DNA of 64,000 nucleotides. Source: Methanolobus vulcani. Lineage in GTDB: Archaea > Halobacteriota > Methanosarcinia > Methanosarcinales > Methanosarcinaceae. Positions 52,925 to 62,370 of the stretch are shown in pieces. A program made the position numbers and the translations under genes. Under the pieces are notes generated by a model that saw nothing but the letters and a program-made list of their open reading frames with translations, did no database searches and was not told the origin of the DNA. Within the stretch, counting starts at the first letter, position 1, and each line of letters starts with the position of its first letter. The stretch is taken from contig NZ_FNCA01000010.1 of assembly GCF_900100715.1 (NCBI RefSeq), positions 50,106 to 114,105 on the forward strand, in the 5' to 3' direction.

Positions 52925-53095
52925 TTACTTTGCACCCATTCCACCTATCATGAAACGTGCAAACTCTATGTCTTCTTCATCCATGTTGTTTCTATAATGA
53001 CCGTTCTTTATCAGCTTGAGCCCGGTTTCAGGTGTGTCTGCTGTGAGATTTGTATTATTTGTATATATTTCCATACACTTTTTGATATTTTTCAT
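52925..53095 (-). CDS. Small protein of unknown function (first of three tiny genes)
   Basis: 56 residues starting MKNIKKCMEIYTNNTN and ending FARFMIGGMGAK. A good ribosome-binding site, AAGGAGAG, lies 7 bp before the ATG. The C-terminal part (KNGHYRNNMDEEDIEFARF) looks helical and charged. It heads a run of three same-strand tiny genes, with 48 bp to the next. No family recognised. Confidence 0.6.
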   Translation of the reverse strand: MKNIKKCMEIYTNNTNLTADTPETGLKLIKNGHYRNNMDEEDIEFARFMIGGMGAK

Positions 53096-53427
53096 TTATT
53101 TCTCTCCTTTTTTCTTATCTCAAGCTCTAATACTCCACGCACAGATATATACAAGATGCATGTAATCTATTTATATATGTGAAATATATATAGATTATTG
53201 TTTTTCGGCATTTTTTTGATAAGCAAATTATAAACTTTGTTGATTTGTTTTTAAGAATATCTTTGTATTTGTACTGCATCTGCCACTGAATAATTCATGG
53301 GGCCTGCATAAGCACATATTTAATATATTTATTATTATGTATTCTATTATATATAATAACTGGTCAGTTCACATAATTGAATTATGTATAAATAGTGAGA
53401 TAGCACATCCTATACTGGAGAATTATC
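53096..53427. other. 332-bp divergent promoter region
   Basis: This gap separates the tiny-gene run (- strand) from the DUF362 gene (+ strand). It is very AT-rich. On the - strand ACATATATAAATAGA at ~53168-53182 is a fair TATA box about 75-85 bp from the first tiny gene. On the + strand ATTATATATAATAAC at ~53347-53361 is a candidate for the DUF362 gene, and CTGGAGA at 53416 is its ribosome-binding site. No further ORF is seen. Confidence 0.5.
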
Positions 53428-54489
53428 ATGAGTCAAGTATTTTTCAAACCCTCAGAAAATATTGGTCCGATGAACACACAGATCGATCAGATAACTGACC
53501 TGTTCCCGGCAATATCGCCAGTTTCTGAAGGTGATATAGTTGCCATAAAAATACATCCTGGAGAATTAGGAAACACTACTTATGTTCGTCCGGTGATTAT
53601 AAAAACGGTAGTAGACCTCGTTAAAGAAGCAGGTGGCATTCCCTTTGTCACAGATACTACCGTACTTTATCCCAGTAAGAGATTTAATGGTGCAGATGTT
53701 CTTTATACGGCTGCGACCAATGGTTTCACTTTAGGAACTATGGGTGCTCCATTTATCTGTGCTGATGGTCTCCGTGGCGATGATTCTGTTTCTGTTGATA
53801 TAGGTGGGGAAGTGATTGACAGTATTACAGTTGCATCTGCAATAGCAAGCGCAGATTCCATGATCGTGATATCTCATTGTAAAGGACATCCCGCATCAGG
53901 TTTTGGTGCTGCTGTTAAGAACTTAGGGATGGGATGTCTGGACAAGGCAGGAAAAACTGCAGTGCATGAGGTTGGAATACCATCAATTGATATTGAGAAA
54001 TGTACAGGCTGTAGAAAGTGTGTTAAAACATGTCCCTGGGATGCAATTTCTATGGAAGATGGCAAGGCCCGTGTTAATCGCGATCTTTGTCATGGTGAAT
54101 TAGCATGTTTTGCCAGTTGCAATTTTGGTGCAATTATCCCTCCTGCGGATGCTCCGGTAAGGATGCAGGAAAGACTTGGTGAAGCAGCTTTTGGTCCTGT
54201 AAAGGTCCTTCCTGAGAAAATAGGGTACATAAACTGGATATTTGACCTGACACCGGGATGTGACTGTTTCAATTTCTCATCTCCTGTTTTTGCAGGTGAT
54301 ATTGGAATTACTGCATCTAAGGATCCTGTTGCTCTTGATAAGGCCAGCCTTGATCTTGTTAATGAAAGGATGAAGCATGACGGAGGAGGTTGTGTCAACA
54401 ACGTGTGGGGAATAGATCCGATGATCCATCTGGAATATGCTGAGAAGATAGGCGTTGGAAGCATGAAATACGACCTGATACGTAAATGA
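53428..54489 (+). CDS. DUF362 protein with ferredoxin domain
   Basis: 353 residues. The DUF362 domain surrounds a ferredoxin insert: GDIVAIKIHPGELGNTTYVRP and FVTDTTVLY at the N-terminal side, VISHCKGHPASGFGAAVKNLGMG before, and IGITASKDPVALDKASLDLV after. The [4Fe-4S] motif CTGCRKCVKTCPWDA (about 192-206) is complete; a second set (CHGELACFASCNFGA) has irregular spacing. Such proteins are widespread in methanogens, with no settled role; an electron-transfer or cluster-assembly function is likely. It has its own promoter. Confidence 0.9.
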   Translation: MSQVFFKPSENIGPMNTQIDQITDLFPAISPVSEGDIVAIKIHPGELGNTTYVRPVIIKTVVDLVKEAGGIPFVTDTTVLYPSKRFNGADVLYTAATNGFTLGTMGAPFICADGLRGDDSVSVDIGGEVIDSITVASAIASADSMIVISHCKGHPASGFGAAVKNLGMGCLDKAGKTAVHEVGIPSIDIEKCTGCRKCVKTCPWDAISMEDGKARVNRDLCHGELACFASCNFGAIIPPADAPVRMQERLGEAAFGPVKVLPEKIGYINWIFDLTPGCDCFNFSSPVFAGDIGITASKDPVALDKASLDLVNERMKHDGGGCVNNVWGIDPMIHLEYAEKIGVGSMKYDLIRK

Positions 54490-54573
54490 TGTTTACCTGG
54501 GATATAATCAGAAAATAAGAAGAAAGATGTCAGAACAGAAATATATCTAAGCGAAAACAATATCTAACTAAGC

Positions 54574-55638
54574 ATGGTATCAGAGCCGATGAACAATACC
54601 GTATGTCCCAAATGCGGAAAGCCGACGACAAAACTGTTTCAGGGTAAATGCAAGGAGTGTTTTCTGGAGAACTTTACTCTTGCTGAAATTGCACCTGTGC
54701 TTCATGCAAAGCTATGTCCTACCTGCGGTGCCCGTAACGTAAAGAACAAATGGGTGGACCAGGGCAGTCTTGAAGAGATAGTCATTCACACAGCAGAGGA
54801 TGCTCTCTTTGTGCATGAGATGGCAGAGGACATAGAGATATATATTGAGCCAAGGGCACTGACACCTTACATGTATAAGGTGCACATTGAAGTCGATGCT
54901 TTGTTACTTGATGAGATGTTCCATCAGGAACTTGAAACAGAAGTTCGTGTGGTCCGTGAATCATGTGACATGTGCAGCCGCATATCCGGCGGATATTTTG
55001 AGGCTATCATACAGATCCGTGCAACCAATCGTATTCCTGGTGATGAAGAAAAACAAGAATGTATCAATATAGCTAATTCCGTTCTTGAAAGACTTGTTAA
55101 TAAAGGAGACAGGCTTGCTTTCATCTCCAGTTCACTTGAAATCAAGGAAGGTGTCGATCTTTATGTCGGCTCTTCCAATGCTGCGAAGCATATCTGCAAG
55201 GAAATAAATTCCCGTCTGGGTGGCAGTTTCACAGAATCTGCCTCTTTGCAGGGAAGAAAAGATGGAAAGGATATGTATCGTATAACCTATTCCCTGAGGC
55301 TTCCGGAATTTATGCCACAGGATATTATCGATTACAAGGGCAGGATCATAGAGATACGGAAATTCTCTAAAAATGTGACAGGAATGGATGTCGAAACAGG
55401 TGCTCGTTTTACAGCTACTCCTGATGAGCTGCAGGGAGCAACACTAATCGCAAAGAGAAATGATCTTCCAAAAACAATGCTTGTTGCAATAGAAAATGAT
55501 GACCTGATGGTACTTGATCCGGATACATATGAAACGGTAACAGTCAAGAGACCTGTTATGTTCTCGGCAGAACCTGGAACTGAGGTACCTGTTGTCAAGA
55601 CAGAAAAAGGTCTTCTTGCCATTGCCGATCTGTCGTGA
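54574..55638 (+). CDS. Archaeal NMD3 family protein
   Basis: 354 residues. The N-terminal zinc-binding region has CPKCGKPTTKLFQGKCKECFLENF-type Cys pairs (four Cys in the first 35 residues) and a second set CPTCGARN; a later CDMC occurs at ~131. The middle matches NMD3 (ISSSLEIKEGVDLYVGSSNAAKHI, TYSLRLPEFMPQDII). In eukaryotes NMD3 is the export adaptor of the large ribosomal subunit; archaeal relatives are thought to act in late 50S maturation. It starts 84 bp after DUF362 and is followed by the ATP-grasp gene 32 bp later. Confidence 0.9.
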   Translation: MVSEPMNNTVCPKCGKPTTKLFQGKCKECFLENFTLAEIAPVLHAKLCPTCGARNVKNKWVDQGSLEEIVIHTAEDALFVHEMAEDIEIYIEPRALTPYMYKVHIEVDALLLDEMFHQELETEVRVVRESCDMCSRISGGYFEAIIQIRATNRIPGDEEKQECINIANSVLERLVNKGDRLAFISSSLEIKEGVDLYVGSSNAAKHICKEINSRLGGSFTESASLQGRKDGKDMYRITYSLRLPEFMPQDIIDYKGRIIEIRKFSKNVTGMDVETGARFTATPDELQGATLIAKRNDLPKTMLVAIENDDLMVLDPDTYETVTVKRPVMFSAEPGTEVPVVKTEKGLLAIADLS

Positions 55639-55670
55639 TCAAGAGTTGTCATTCTTTTGTTTGTGGGAAT

Positions 55671-56861
55671 ATGATAAATATACTTGTAATTGGTTTCAGC
55701 ACCCGTAATATTGTATGTTCCGGTTCCAGGGCCGGTTACAATATGTACGCTATCGATGCTTTTTGCGATCATGATCTACAGCAATGTGCCAGGGATTTTG
55801 CAAAACTGGATATTGATGAAAGTTTTGACGCGAGCAAAATAAGTCTGGATGAGATCTCAGAGCTTATCGAGGGGTTCGGTGTGGAATTCGACGCTATTAT
55901 CCCTGGTTCAGGTTTTGAGACAATAGGACTTGAAAGACTTCCATATTGGATTCTCGGAAATGATCCCCGTATAATGGCAGAGGTATCTGACAAACATCTG
56001 TTTTCTATTTTTCTGAAAAAAAGAGGGGTAGCACATCCTGAAACCGTGCTTCTTCATGATATTGGAATGCTTGAGTTTCCGATAATGGTAAAACCTGCCT
56101 GTTCTGGTGGTGGAATATTCAACATGAAAGTCGAAAGCCCGGAAGATCTGTTGCTACTGGGGAATAGACTGAAGAAAGCAGGAATGCCGCCCGGAAAGAG
56201 CAAAATAATAGCTCAGGAGTTTGTAGAAGGGCTTCCTGTTAGTGTTTCAGTTTTGTCTACAAAGGACAGGGCCGTTGCAATCGCTGTAAATGAGCAGCTT
56301 ATTGGAACAACCTGGCTTACTGAAATGCCGTTTGCATATTGTGGTAACATAACTCCCTTTGACACGCCGTATGCTTCTGAAATGAAACAGGTAGCTGAAA
56401 ATATAATACTTGAACTGGGACTTGTGGGCTCTAACGGTGTTGATTTTATTATTACTGAGAGCGGACCTGTTGTTATTGAAGTTAATGCACGTTTCCAGGG
56501 AAGTCTGGACAGTGTTGAAATGGCAACAGGAATGAATCTTCTGGAATCTCATCTGAAAGCATTTGAAGGAATTATTGAGATACCTGCTGAAATCACAAGT
56601 CTAAAAGAAAAAGGCAGTGTAAATAAGTATGCAGGGCGATGCATTTTGTATTCGGAAAGAAATATGGTGATGACCGAAACTGTCCGGGATATGCTGCTTG
56701 AAAGGGATGTATGTGATATTCCTGTTGCAGGTCAGGTTATCGGGCCTAATGAACCTGTAATATCTGTACTAAGTTTTGGAAATGATCGTGATGAAGTTAT
56801 TTGTGGGATGAAAGATAGCGTCATGTTTATACGTGAATCATTGAATTTACTTGAATCCTGA
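55671..56861 (+). CDS. ATP-grasp domain protein
   Basis: 396 residues of the ATP-grasp family. Segments: ILVIGFSTRNIVCSGSRAGY (N-terminal Rossmann-like part), FPIMVKPACSGGGIFNMK for ATP binding, IIAQEFVEGLPVSVSVL, and the metal-binding GSNGVDFIITESGPVVIEVNARFQG (about 255-280). It forms an amide or similar bond using ATP. Related methanogen proteins include MfnD, which adds glutamate to tyramine in methanofuran synthesis, but this one is longer and I cannot assign the substrate. ATG 55671 is preferred to GTG 55635, which lies inside the NMD3 gene. It may be co-transcribed with NMD3. Confidence 0.85.
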   Translation: MINILVIGFSTRNIVCSGSRAGYNMYAIDAFCDHDLQQCARDFAKLDIDESFDASKISLDEISELIEGFGVEFDAIIPGSGFETIGLERLPYWILGNDPRIMAEVSDKHLFSIFLKKRGVAHPETVLLHDIGMLEFPIMVKPACSGGGIFNMKVESPEDLLLLGNRLKKAGMPPGKSKIIAQEFVEGLPVSVSVLSTKDRAVAIAVNEQLIGTTWLTEMPFAYCGNITPFDTPYASEMKQVAENIILELGLVGSNGVDFIITESGPVVIEVNARFQGSLDSVEMATGMNLLESHLKAFEGIIEIPAEITSLKEKGSVNKYAGRCILYSERNMVMTETVRDMLLERDVCDIPVAGQVIGPNEPVISVLSFGNDRDEVICGMKDSVMFIRESLNLLES

Positions 56862-56969
56862 ATAATGACTTCAAACAGGTATTGATGTTTTGTATCGGGC
56901 AGAATTTCCAAGCAAAGGTTAATATTTAAGTAAATTGCATTAAACATGCACATCATGAGGTGAAATTTT

Positions 56970-57467
56970 TTGATAGATTTGAATGATCCGGTTGTCAGAG
57001 GTTATCTCGTTCGGCTGGTGGGTGAAGACGGACTGCAGATGATTGAGAATATGCCTGAAGGCGAGGTTACGGATGAACAAATAGCTGAGGCAACAGGGAT
57101 TTTGCTTAACATTGTCAGAAGAACCCTTTTTATCCTTAATGAGAACAAACTTGCAATATGCAGGCGTGAGCGGGACTCCAGCAGTGGATGGCTTACTTAC
57201 CTCTGGACACTTGATATGACCGATATAGGACCCCAACTTCTTAAAGAGAAGAAAAGACTTGTAAAGAATCTCAAGACCAGGGTTAAGTTCGAAGAGGATA
57301 ATGTTTTCTATGGATGTCCTGAAGGCTGCATCCGCATGAACTTCAATGAAGCTACTGAATGTGAGTTCCTTTGCCCTTACTGTGGTGAGGATATGATGTA
57401 TGAGGACAACGCTGAATTTATCAATAAGATAGAAAAGCGTCTTGCATTCCTTGACAGAGAAAAATGA
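56970..57467 (+). CDS. tfe: Transcription factor E (TFE alpha)
   Basis: 165 residues. The N-terminal winged helix (LNDPVVRGYLVRLVGEDGLQ, ILLNIVRRTLFILNENKLAI) is followed by a helical linker and a zinc ribbon with C-x3-C (CPEGC) and C-x2-C (CPYC) near residues 115-145. TFE helps open the promoter DNA for RNA polymerase during archaeal initiation. It uses a TTG start behind GAGGTGA (56955-56961). Its stop overlaps the ATG of the HD-domain gene (ATGA), so both are made together. Confidence 0.95.
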   Translation: MIDLNDPVVRGYLVRLVGEDGLQMIENMPEGEVTDEQIAEATGILLNIVRRTLFILNENKLAICRRERDSSSGWLTYLWTLDMTDIGPQLLKEKKRLVKNLKTRVKFEEDNVFYGCPEGCIRMNFNEATECEFLCPYCGEDMMYEDNAEFINKIEKRLAFLDREK

Positions 57468-57982
57468 TTTCCCGAGAGGCTGCTATTAATATCCTGAATA
57501 AATCAGGTTGCAATGAAAAAGTTATAGCTCATTGCATTGCAGTTTCTGATCTTGCCCTTGAGATAGCAAGCGTTCTAAAAGCCCGGGGAAAAGATGTTGA
57601 TCTGGATCTTGTGGAAATAGGAGGTCTTCTTCACGATCTTGGCAGAGCTCAAAGCCATGGCATCGATCATGCGATCCTTGGTGTCGAACTTGCAAGGTAC
57701 TATGGTCTTGAACCTGAACTGCAACAGATTATCAAAAGGCATATCGGTGCAGGAATTTCCCGGGATGAAGCAAAGGAAATGCATCTTCCGGATGACGATT
57801 ACATTCCTGTAACACTGGAGCAGAAGATTGTGGCCCATGCTGATAACCTTTTAGTTGGTACTGAAAGGATATCCATTGACAGGCGTATTCGTAAAATGGA
57901 AAAGAAGAATATCAAAAGGGAAAGTATCGAGCGTGTAAAGGCACTTGCTGAGGAAATTGGTATTATACCTGGCAAGGGATAA
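57464..57982 (+). CDS. HD-domain phosphohydrolase family protein
   Basis: 172 residues with the HD motif residues in order: HCIAVSDLALEIA (first His), GGLLHDLGRAQSHGIDH (HD pair, about residue 53), KRHIGAG and AHADNLL (last Asp). The family, widespread in methanogens, has been annotated as putative tRNA or nucleotide phosphohydrolase, but function is not established. It overlaps TFE by 4 bp, so expression is tied to the transcription factor. Metal-dependent activity is likely. Confidence 0.9.
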   Translation: MISREAAINILNKSGCNEKVIAHCIAVSDLALEIASVLKARGKDVDLDLVEIGGLLHDLGRAQSHGIDHAILGVELARYYGLEPELQQIIKRHIGAGISRDEAKEMHLPDDDYIPVTLEQKIVAHADNLLVGTERISIDRRIRKMEKKNIKRESIERVKALAEEIGIIPGKG

Positions 57983-58077
57983 ATATATATATAAAAATTG
58001 CTAATGAGTAACTGATGCATTATCATGCATAGCGCATTTTTCAAATTTATTTTCTCATTTTTGTATGAGGTATATTA

Positions 58078-58707
58078 ATGGTTAATGATAAACATTACAA
58101 AGGTACAACCACTGTAGGGATAGTTTGCAAAGACGGTGTTGTTCTTGCAACCGAACAGCGTGCAACAATGGGGAATTTCATTGCAAGTAAAACTGCAAAG
58201 AAGGTATACCAGATCGATGATAGGGTTGCAATGACCATTGCAGGCTCCGTGGGAGACGCACAACAGATCGTCAGGGTCATGAGTGTGGAGTCTAAGTTGT
58301 ACAAAATGAGGCGTAAAGAGTCCATGACCATTAAGGGTCTCACAACACTCTTATCCAACATGCTCAGTGGACAGAGATACTATCCTCTTATGGTGCAGCT
58401 TCTTGTTGGTGGATATGACAAGAACGGACCTTCAATTTATTCACTTGATGCCCTTGGTGGAAGTATCGAAGAAACAAAAGCTGTGTCTACAGGTTCAGGT
58501 TCTCCTTTTGCATATGGTGTACTTGAGGACAGATACAGAGAGAACATGTCCACAGAAGAAGGTGTTGAACTGGCTGTAAGGGCACTTCACAATGCAATGA
58601 AGAGAGACTCTGCATCCGGTGAGAACATTGACGTGGTTGTAATTACAAAGGATAAATATACAAGACTTGATATGGATGAAGTTAAGAAAATGAGGGAAGA
58701 ATTCTAA
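58078..58707 (+). CDS. psmB: Proteasome beta subunit precursor
   Basis: 209 residues. A short propeptide (MVNDKHYKG) is followed by the catalytic Thr10 in [20 protein letters not shown]; other active-site parts are the Lys in [11 protein letters not shown] and [15 protein letters not shown]. Self-cleavage exposes the Thr nucleophile of the 20S core. Archaeal proteasomes hydrolyse peptides together with PAN. It stands between the HD gene and FttA, with hairpins at 58752 and a ribosome-binding site GAGGTATATT upstream. Confidence 0.97.
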   Translation: MVNDKHYKGTTTVGIVCKDGVVLATEQRATMGNFIASKTAKKVYQIDDRVAMTIAGSVGDAQQIVRVMSVESKLYKMRRKESMTIKGLTTLLSNMLSGQRYYPLMVQLLVGGYDKNGPSIYSLDALGGSIEETKAVSTGSGSPFAYGVLEDRYRENMSTEEGVELAVRALHNAMKRDSASGENIDVVVITKDKYTRLDMDEVKKMREEF

Positions 58708-58751
58708 ATCAATTCTAAATCCTTTAATTTCTCATTTAACTAATATTTTCA

Positions 58752-58792
58752 ATATAGTTCTTTTAACTATATCATTTTTTACTTTTTTATAA
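58752..58792 (+). terminator. Hairpin with T-tracts between psmB and fttA
   Basis: ATATAGTT-CTTTT-AACTATAT is a perfect 8-bp stem (58752-58772) followed by CATTTTTTACTTTTTTATAA. The last part also resembles a TATA box for the following gene. Confidence 0.65.
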
Positions 58793-58806
58793 GGAAGGCT
58801 GTTTTA

Positions 58807-60717
58807 ATGGCGGTAGAAGAAGTACTATCTGATCTGAAGAAGAAAATAGAAGAAAAACTACCTAGCGGTACTACTATTTCTAGTGTTGAGTTTGAAGGCC
58901 CCCAGCTAGTTGTTTATACAGAAGAGCCCAAAAAGTTTGCAGATAACGGTAATATTGTCAGGAACCTGGCAAAAGCACTGAGGACCCGTATTGTTGTACG
59001 TCCTGATCCAAAGGTGCTTATGCCTCCTGAGGAATCAATTGATAAAATATTACAGACCGTTCCGGATGAGTCAGGTGTTTCCAATTATCACTTTGACCTT
59101 GATGTGGGTGAGGTTATCATTGAAGCAGAGAAACCTGGTCTTGTAATAGGAAAACATGGAGAGACTTTAAGAGAAATAACTAAAAAGATAGGCTGGACCC
59201 CAAAAGTAGTAAGGACGCCCCCTATCAAATCACGTACTGTACAGAACATACGTGAGTTCATGCGTACCAATCATAAAGAAAGGAAGGACATCCTCAAATC
59301 TGTTGGAAGAAAGATCCACAGAGGATGCACTTCTAAAGATGAATGGGTAAGGGTAACTTCTCTTGGTGGTGCAAAGGAAGTAGGAAGAAGTTGTTTTATC
59401 ATCTCAACTCCTGAATCCCGTATAATGATCGATTGTGGTGTCAATGTCGGTTCTGATGATAACATGACTCCTTATCTCTATGTGCCTGAAGCATACCCGA
59501 TCAATCAGATAGATGCTGTGGTACTGACACATGCTCACCTTGACCATCAGGGTCTTGTGCCACTGCTTTACAAGTATGGTTTTGAAGGACCAATTTACTG
59601 TACTCCTCCGACCAGGGATCTCATGGCACTGTTGCAGCTTGACTACATCGATGTGGCTGCAAAGGAGGGCAAGAGACCTCCATACAGTTCAGCAGATGTA
59701 AGGGAAGGACTGAAACATACAATTGTCCTTGATTATGAGGAAGTAACTGACATAGCTCCAGATATCAAACTTACATTCCACAATGCAGGACACATTCTTG
59801 GTTCAGCGGTATCTCACTTCCATATTGGTGACGGTCTTCACAATGTTGTTGTCACAGGTGACTTCAAGTATGAGAAGACAAGGCTTTTTGATGCGGCAGT
59901 TAACAAATTCCCGCGTGTTGAGAGTGTTATCATGGAATCCACATATGGAAACTCCAATGCAACACAGCCATCACTTCAGGAAGCTGAGAAGAACCTGCAG
60001 AACATTGTAAATTCCACATTGAAGAATGATGGAATTGTTCTTATCCCTGCCTTTGCGGTAGGTAGGAGTCAGGAAGTAATGATCGTTCTTGAAGATGCTA
60101 TTCGCAAAGGAATCATACCAAACGTTCCTGTTTATCTGGACGGTATGATCTGGGAAGCAACTGCTATCCATGCAACATATCCTGAGTATCTTAACAACGA
60201 CCTGCGTAAGCTCATTTTCCAGAAAGGACAGAACCCATTCCTTTCAGAGTGCTTCAAGCCTGTTGATTCTAATGAACTTCGCCAGAAGATCATTGAAGAG
60301 CCACATCCATGTGTGATCCTTTCCACATCAGGTATGATGAATGCAGGTCCTGTTATTGAATACTTCAAGGCATTTGCTGAGAATGAGAATAACACTCTTG
60401 TTTTCGTAGGTTACCAGGCTGACGGAACTCTTGGTAGAAGAATCCAGAAAGGATGGAAGGAAATCCCACTCTCTACAAGAGAAGGTACCCATGTTGTTAA
60501 AATGAACATGAATGTTGAGGTTGTTGACGGTTTCTCAGGTCACTCAGACAGGAGACAGCTTATGTCTTACATCCAGAAGATGAAGCCACGTCCGGAAAGA
60601 GTCTACACCGAGCACGGTGACGAGCGTTCATGCATAGACCTTGCAAGCTCCATCCACAAGAAAAACAAGATGGAAACAAAAGCACTTACAAATCTTGAAA
60701 CAGTACGGTTGGTATAA
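58807..60717 (+). CDS. fttA: aCPSF1/FttA: beta-CASP ribonuclease, transcription termination factor
   Basis: 636 residues. The N-terminal ~145 residues hold two KH-type RNA-binding domains ([19 protein letters not shown]). The metallo-beta-lactamase active site follows: [18 protein letters not shown] (about 240-255), [22 protein letters not shown], and beta-CASP motifs ([52 protein letters not shown]). The enzyme cleaves nascent RNA at U-rich sites and ends transcription in archaea; it is the counterpart of CPSF73. It forms dimers via its C-terminus. AAGGAAG precedes the start. Its own end overlaps a hairpin-U-tract terminator. Confidence 0.96.
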   Translation: MAVEEVLSDLKKKIEEKLPSGTTISSVEFEGPQLVVYTEEPKKFADNGNIVRNLAKALRTRIVVRPDPKVLMPPEESIDKILQTVPDESGVSNYHFDLDVGEVIIEAEKPGLVIGKHGETLREITKKIGWTPKVVRTPPIKSRTVQNIREFMRTNHKERKDILKSVGRKIHRGCTSKDEWVRVTSLGGAKEVGRSCFIISTPESRIMIDCGVNVGSDDNMTPYLYVPEAYPINQIDAVVLTHAHLDHQGLVPLLYKYGFEGPIYCTPPTRDLMALLQLDYIDVAAKEGKRPPYSSADVREGLKHTIVLDYEEVTDIAPDIKLTFHNAGHILGSAVSHFHIGDGLHNVVVTGDFKYEKTRLFDAAVNKFPRVESVIMESTYGNSNATQPSLQEAEKNLQNIVNSTLKNDGIVLIPAFAVGRSQEVMIVLEDAIRKGIIPNVPVYLDGMIWEATAIHATYPEYLNNDLRKLIFQKGQNPFLSECFKPVDSNELRQKIIEEPHPCVILSTSGMMNAGPVIEYFKAFAENENNTLVFVGYQADGTLGRRIQKGWKEIPLSTREGTHVVKMNMNVEVVDGFSGHSDRRQLMSYIQKMKPRPERVYTEHGDERSCIDLASSIHKKNKMETKALTNLETVRLV

Positions 60718-60734
60718 CCGTACAATCTTTTTTT
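60703..60734 (+). terminator. Hairpin plus T-tract overlapping the fttA stop codon
   Basis: GTACGGTT-GGTAT-AACCGTAC is a perfect 8-bp stem with a 5-base loop, followed by AATCTTTTTTT. The fttA stop codon TAA (60715-60717) falls in the loop and the start of the 3' arm. Confidence 0.75.
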
Positions 60735-60750
60735 AACCTTAATTTACGCA

Positions 60751-61581
60751 TCAGTCTGTAGATGACAAATTTGTAATATTAAACTCATTAAAGTCTGTGA
60801 TATTGTACCAGTATACCGGTGCTTTTATAGTTCCACAACGAACAAATCTCACAGGCACATTATAAATCCCTTTCTTTCTTGCTTCGGTGTCATAGATTTG
60901 GTAGATCTCGTTCATTACATCAGTGTCAGGTTTCACATCGCTTGAAATCTCTATATACCCGCTTTTGATATTATAATCAATCAGAATAGATGTAGCATTT
61001 TTAATATATGGGTAAGTACCATCAGCTCGATATGCACCTTTTATTTCACTCAAATTGTTCCTGTAGACTCTTTGTTCTTCACTCAAAGGGTATGGAAGCT
61101 TTCCATAGCTTGCATAAACGTTTTCTTTATTACCTTCGATCTGATCAAAGACATATGCAGCATGGTAGAGGATAAGTCCGTCATCGCCATAACTCAGATT
61201 TCCAAGAGAATAGATCATGGTTTTGTTGCCAATCTCTCCAAGAGCAATTATTGATGCCATCCTCACTGTTTTCTCTTCTCCTTCGTCCAGGGAAATGTTA
61301 AGCAAAAGTTCAGATGCATTGTTATTTCCAGTTGTACCAAGGACTTTGATTGCATTTTTCCTTTTTTCAACTGTGTTGCTATTATTATTGGCCGCCTGCA
61401 TCAGGGATGAAATTGTGTCCTCATCATCAATTTGTGAAAGATTCTCTATTGCAGCATTCCTTATACTCACATTTTCATGGTCCAGGTTATTTATCAGAGC
61501 ATCCACAGAACTGTCTTCAATGCAGCCGGACAATATTGCTAATAGAGTACACAGAATTAGTATGGTGGGATAATACTTCAT
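60751..61581 (-). CDS. HEAT-repeat lipoprotein
   Basis: 276 residues with a signal peptide and lipobox (LLAILSGC, Cys at ~20). Residues ~27-150 form at least three HEAT-like helical repeats (ALINNLDHENVSIRNAAIENLSQI, ...ASIIALGEIGNKTMIYSLGNLSYG), a scaffold for protein binding. The C-terminal ~100 residues are a separate alpha/beta segment (ATSILIDYNIKSGYIEISSDV, RFVRCGTIKAPVYWYN). It is exported and anchored outside. Several N-x-S/T sequons are present. Function unknown. It converges with fttA. Confidence 0.82.
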   Translation of the reverse strand: MKYYPTILILCTLLAILSGCIEDSSVDALINNLDHENVSIRNAAIENLSQIDDEDTISSLMQAANNNSNTVEKRKNAIKVLGTTGNNNASELLLNISLDEGEEKTVRMASIIALGEIGNKTMIYSLGNLSYGDDGLILYHAAYVFDQIEGNKENVYASYGKLPYPLSEEQRVYRNNLSEIKGAYRADGTYPYIKNATSILIDYNIKSGYIEISSDVKPDTDVMNEIYQIYDTEARKKGIYNVPVRFVRCGTIKAPVYWYNITDFNEFNITNLSSTD

Positions 61582-61642
61582 GCAGGGATTAAAATATGCA
61601 AACTAAATAAACTTTATGAGCAAACGTTTTGTTTTTTTTAAT

Positions 61643-62296
61643 TTATGCGAAATAGTCTCTCAAACCTGTCAGGCAATCTATAAGTTCAGCATGATTTTTA
61701 ACTACAAGATCAGCTTGCTGAAGTTTTATTTCATCAAGATAGGTCGGAACTCCTACACAAAATACACCTGCATTCTTAGCAGATTCAACTCCTAAAGGTG
61801 CATTCTCTACAACAAGACACTCATCTTTACTGAGACCTAATTTTGCAATTGCTTTTTCATATGGTTCCGGGTCAGGTTTTCCATTTTTAACATCTTCTCC
61901 GGAAATAATGACATCGAATATTCCGGGATAGAACTTATCCATAAGTGATGTAACAATTGTCCTGTCAGCACCTGATGCGACTGCCAGTTTAAAATTGCCT
62001 TTCAATGAAAGGAGACATTCATACATGCCTTCAAAAACTTCGGCACGGTTATTTTCAAGGAAATGAGTCCTCTTCTTTTCGAGTATTTCATCATATATTC
62101 CGGGTTCAGGAGTCCTGCCAGCCCTGCCAAAAAAGATGTTAATGACTCCCACATGGTTTGATCCTTCTATCTCATATATGTCTTCCTCAGTCACTTCTAT
62201 GCCATATTCAGCAAAAACTTCAACCCATGCCTTTGCATGAAACGGCATTGAGTTAACCAGAACTCCATCAGAGTCAAAAACAATTCCTTTGAACAT
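61643..62296 (-). CDS. HAD family hydrolase, beta-phosphoglucomutase-like
   Basis: 217 residues. HAD motif I GIVFDSDGVLVNSMPFHAKAW with the nucleophile Asp at about residue 8, motif II VASGADRTIV (Ser), motif III with KPDPEPYEKA (Lys), and motif IV LVVENAPLGVESAKNAG (Glu/Asp; the family usually has ED or DS here). A cap domain lies between motifs I and II. Such enzymes act on sugar phosphates such as beta-phosphoglucose, or 2-phosphoglycolate. Motif I reads DSDGVLV where DFDGVL is most common. It is a single gene. The substrate is not certain. Confidence 0.88.
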   Translation of the reverse strand: MFKGIVFDSDGVLVNSMPFHAKAWVEVFAEYGIEVTEEDIYEIEGSNHVGVINIFFGRAGRTPEPGIYDEILEKKRTHFLENNRAEVFEGMYECLLSLKGNFKLAVASGADRTIVTSLMDKFYPGIFDVIISGEDVKNGKPDPEPYEKAIAKLGLSKDECLVVENAPLGVESAKNAGVFCVGVPTYLDEIKLQQADLVVKNHAELIDCLTGLRDYFA

Positions 62297-62370
62297 AAGC
62301 CTTTCTTGAAGATGTTTTCTGATAAACGTTTTGGATATGTCATTCTTTTTTTAGTAATGTGCTTCACTTA

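Noticed and set aside
55635..55670. Longer start for the ATP-grasp protein
   Set aside because: The GTG at 55635 lies inside the NMD3 stop region and adds residues before the conserved ILVIGFSTRN start; ATG 55671 fits better.
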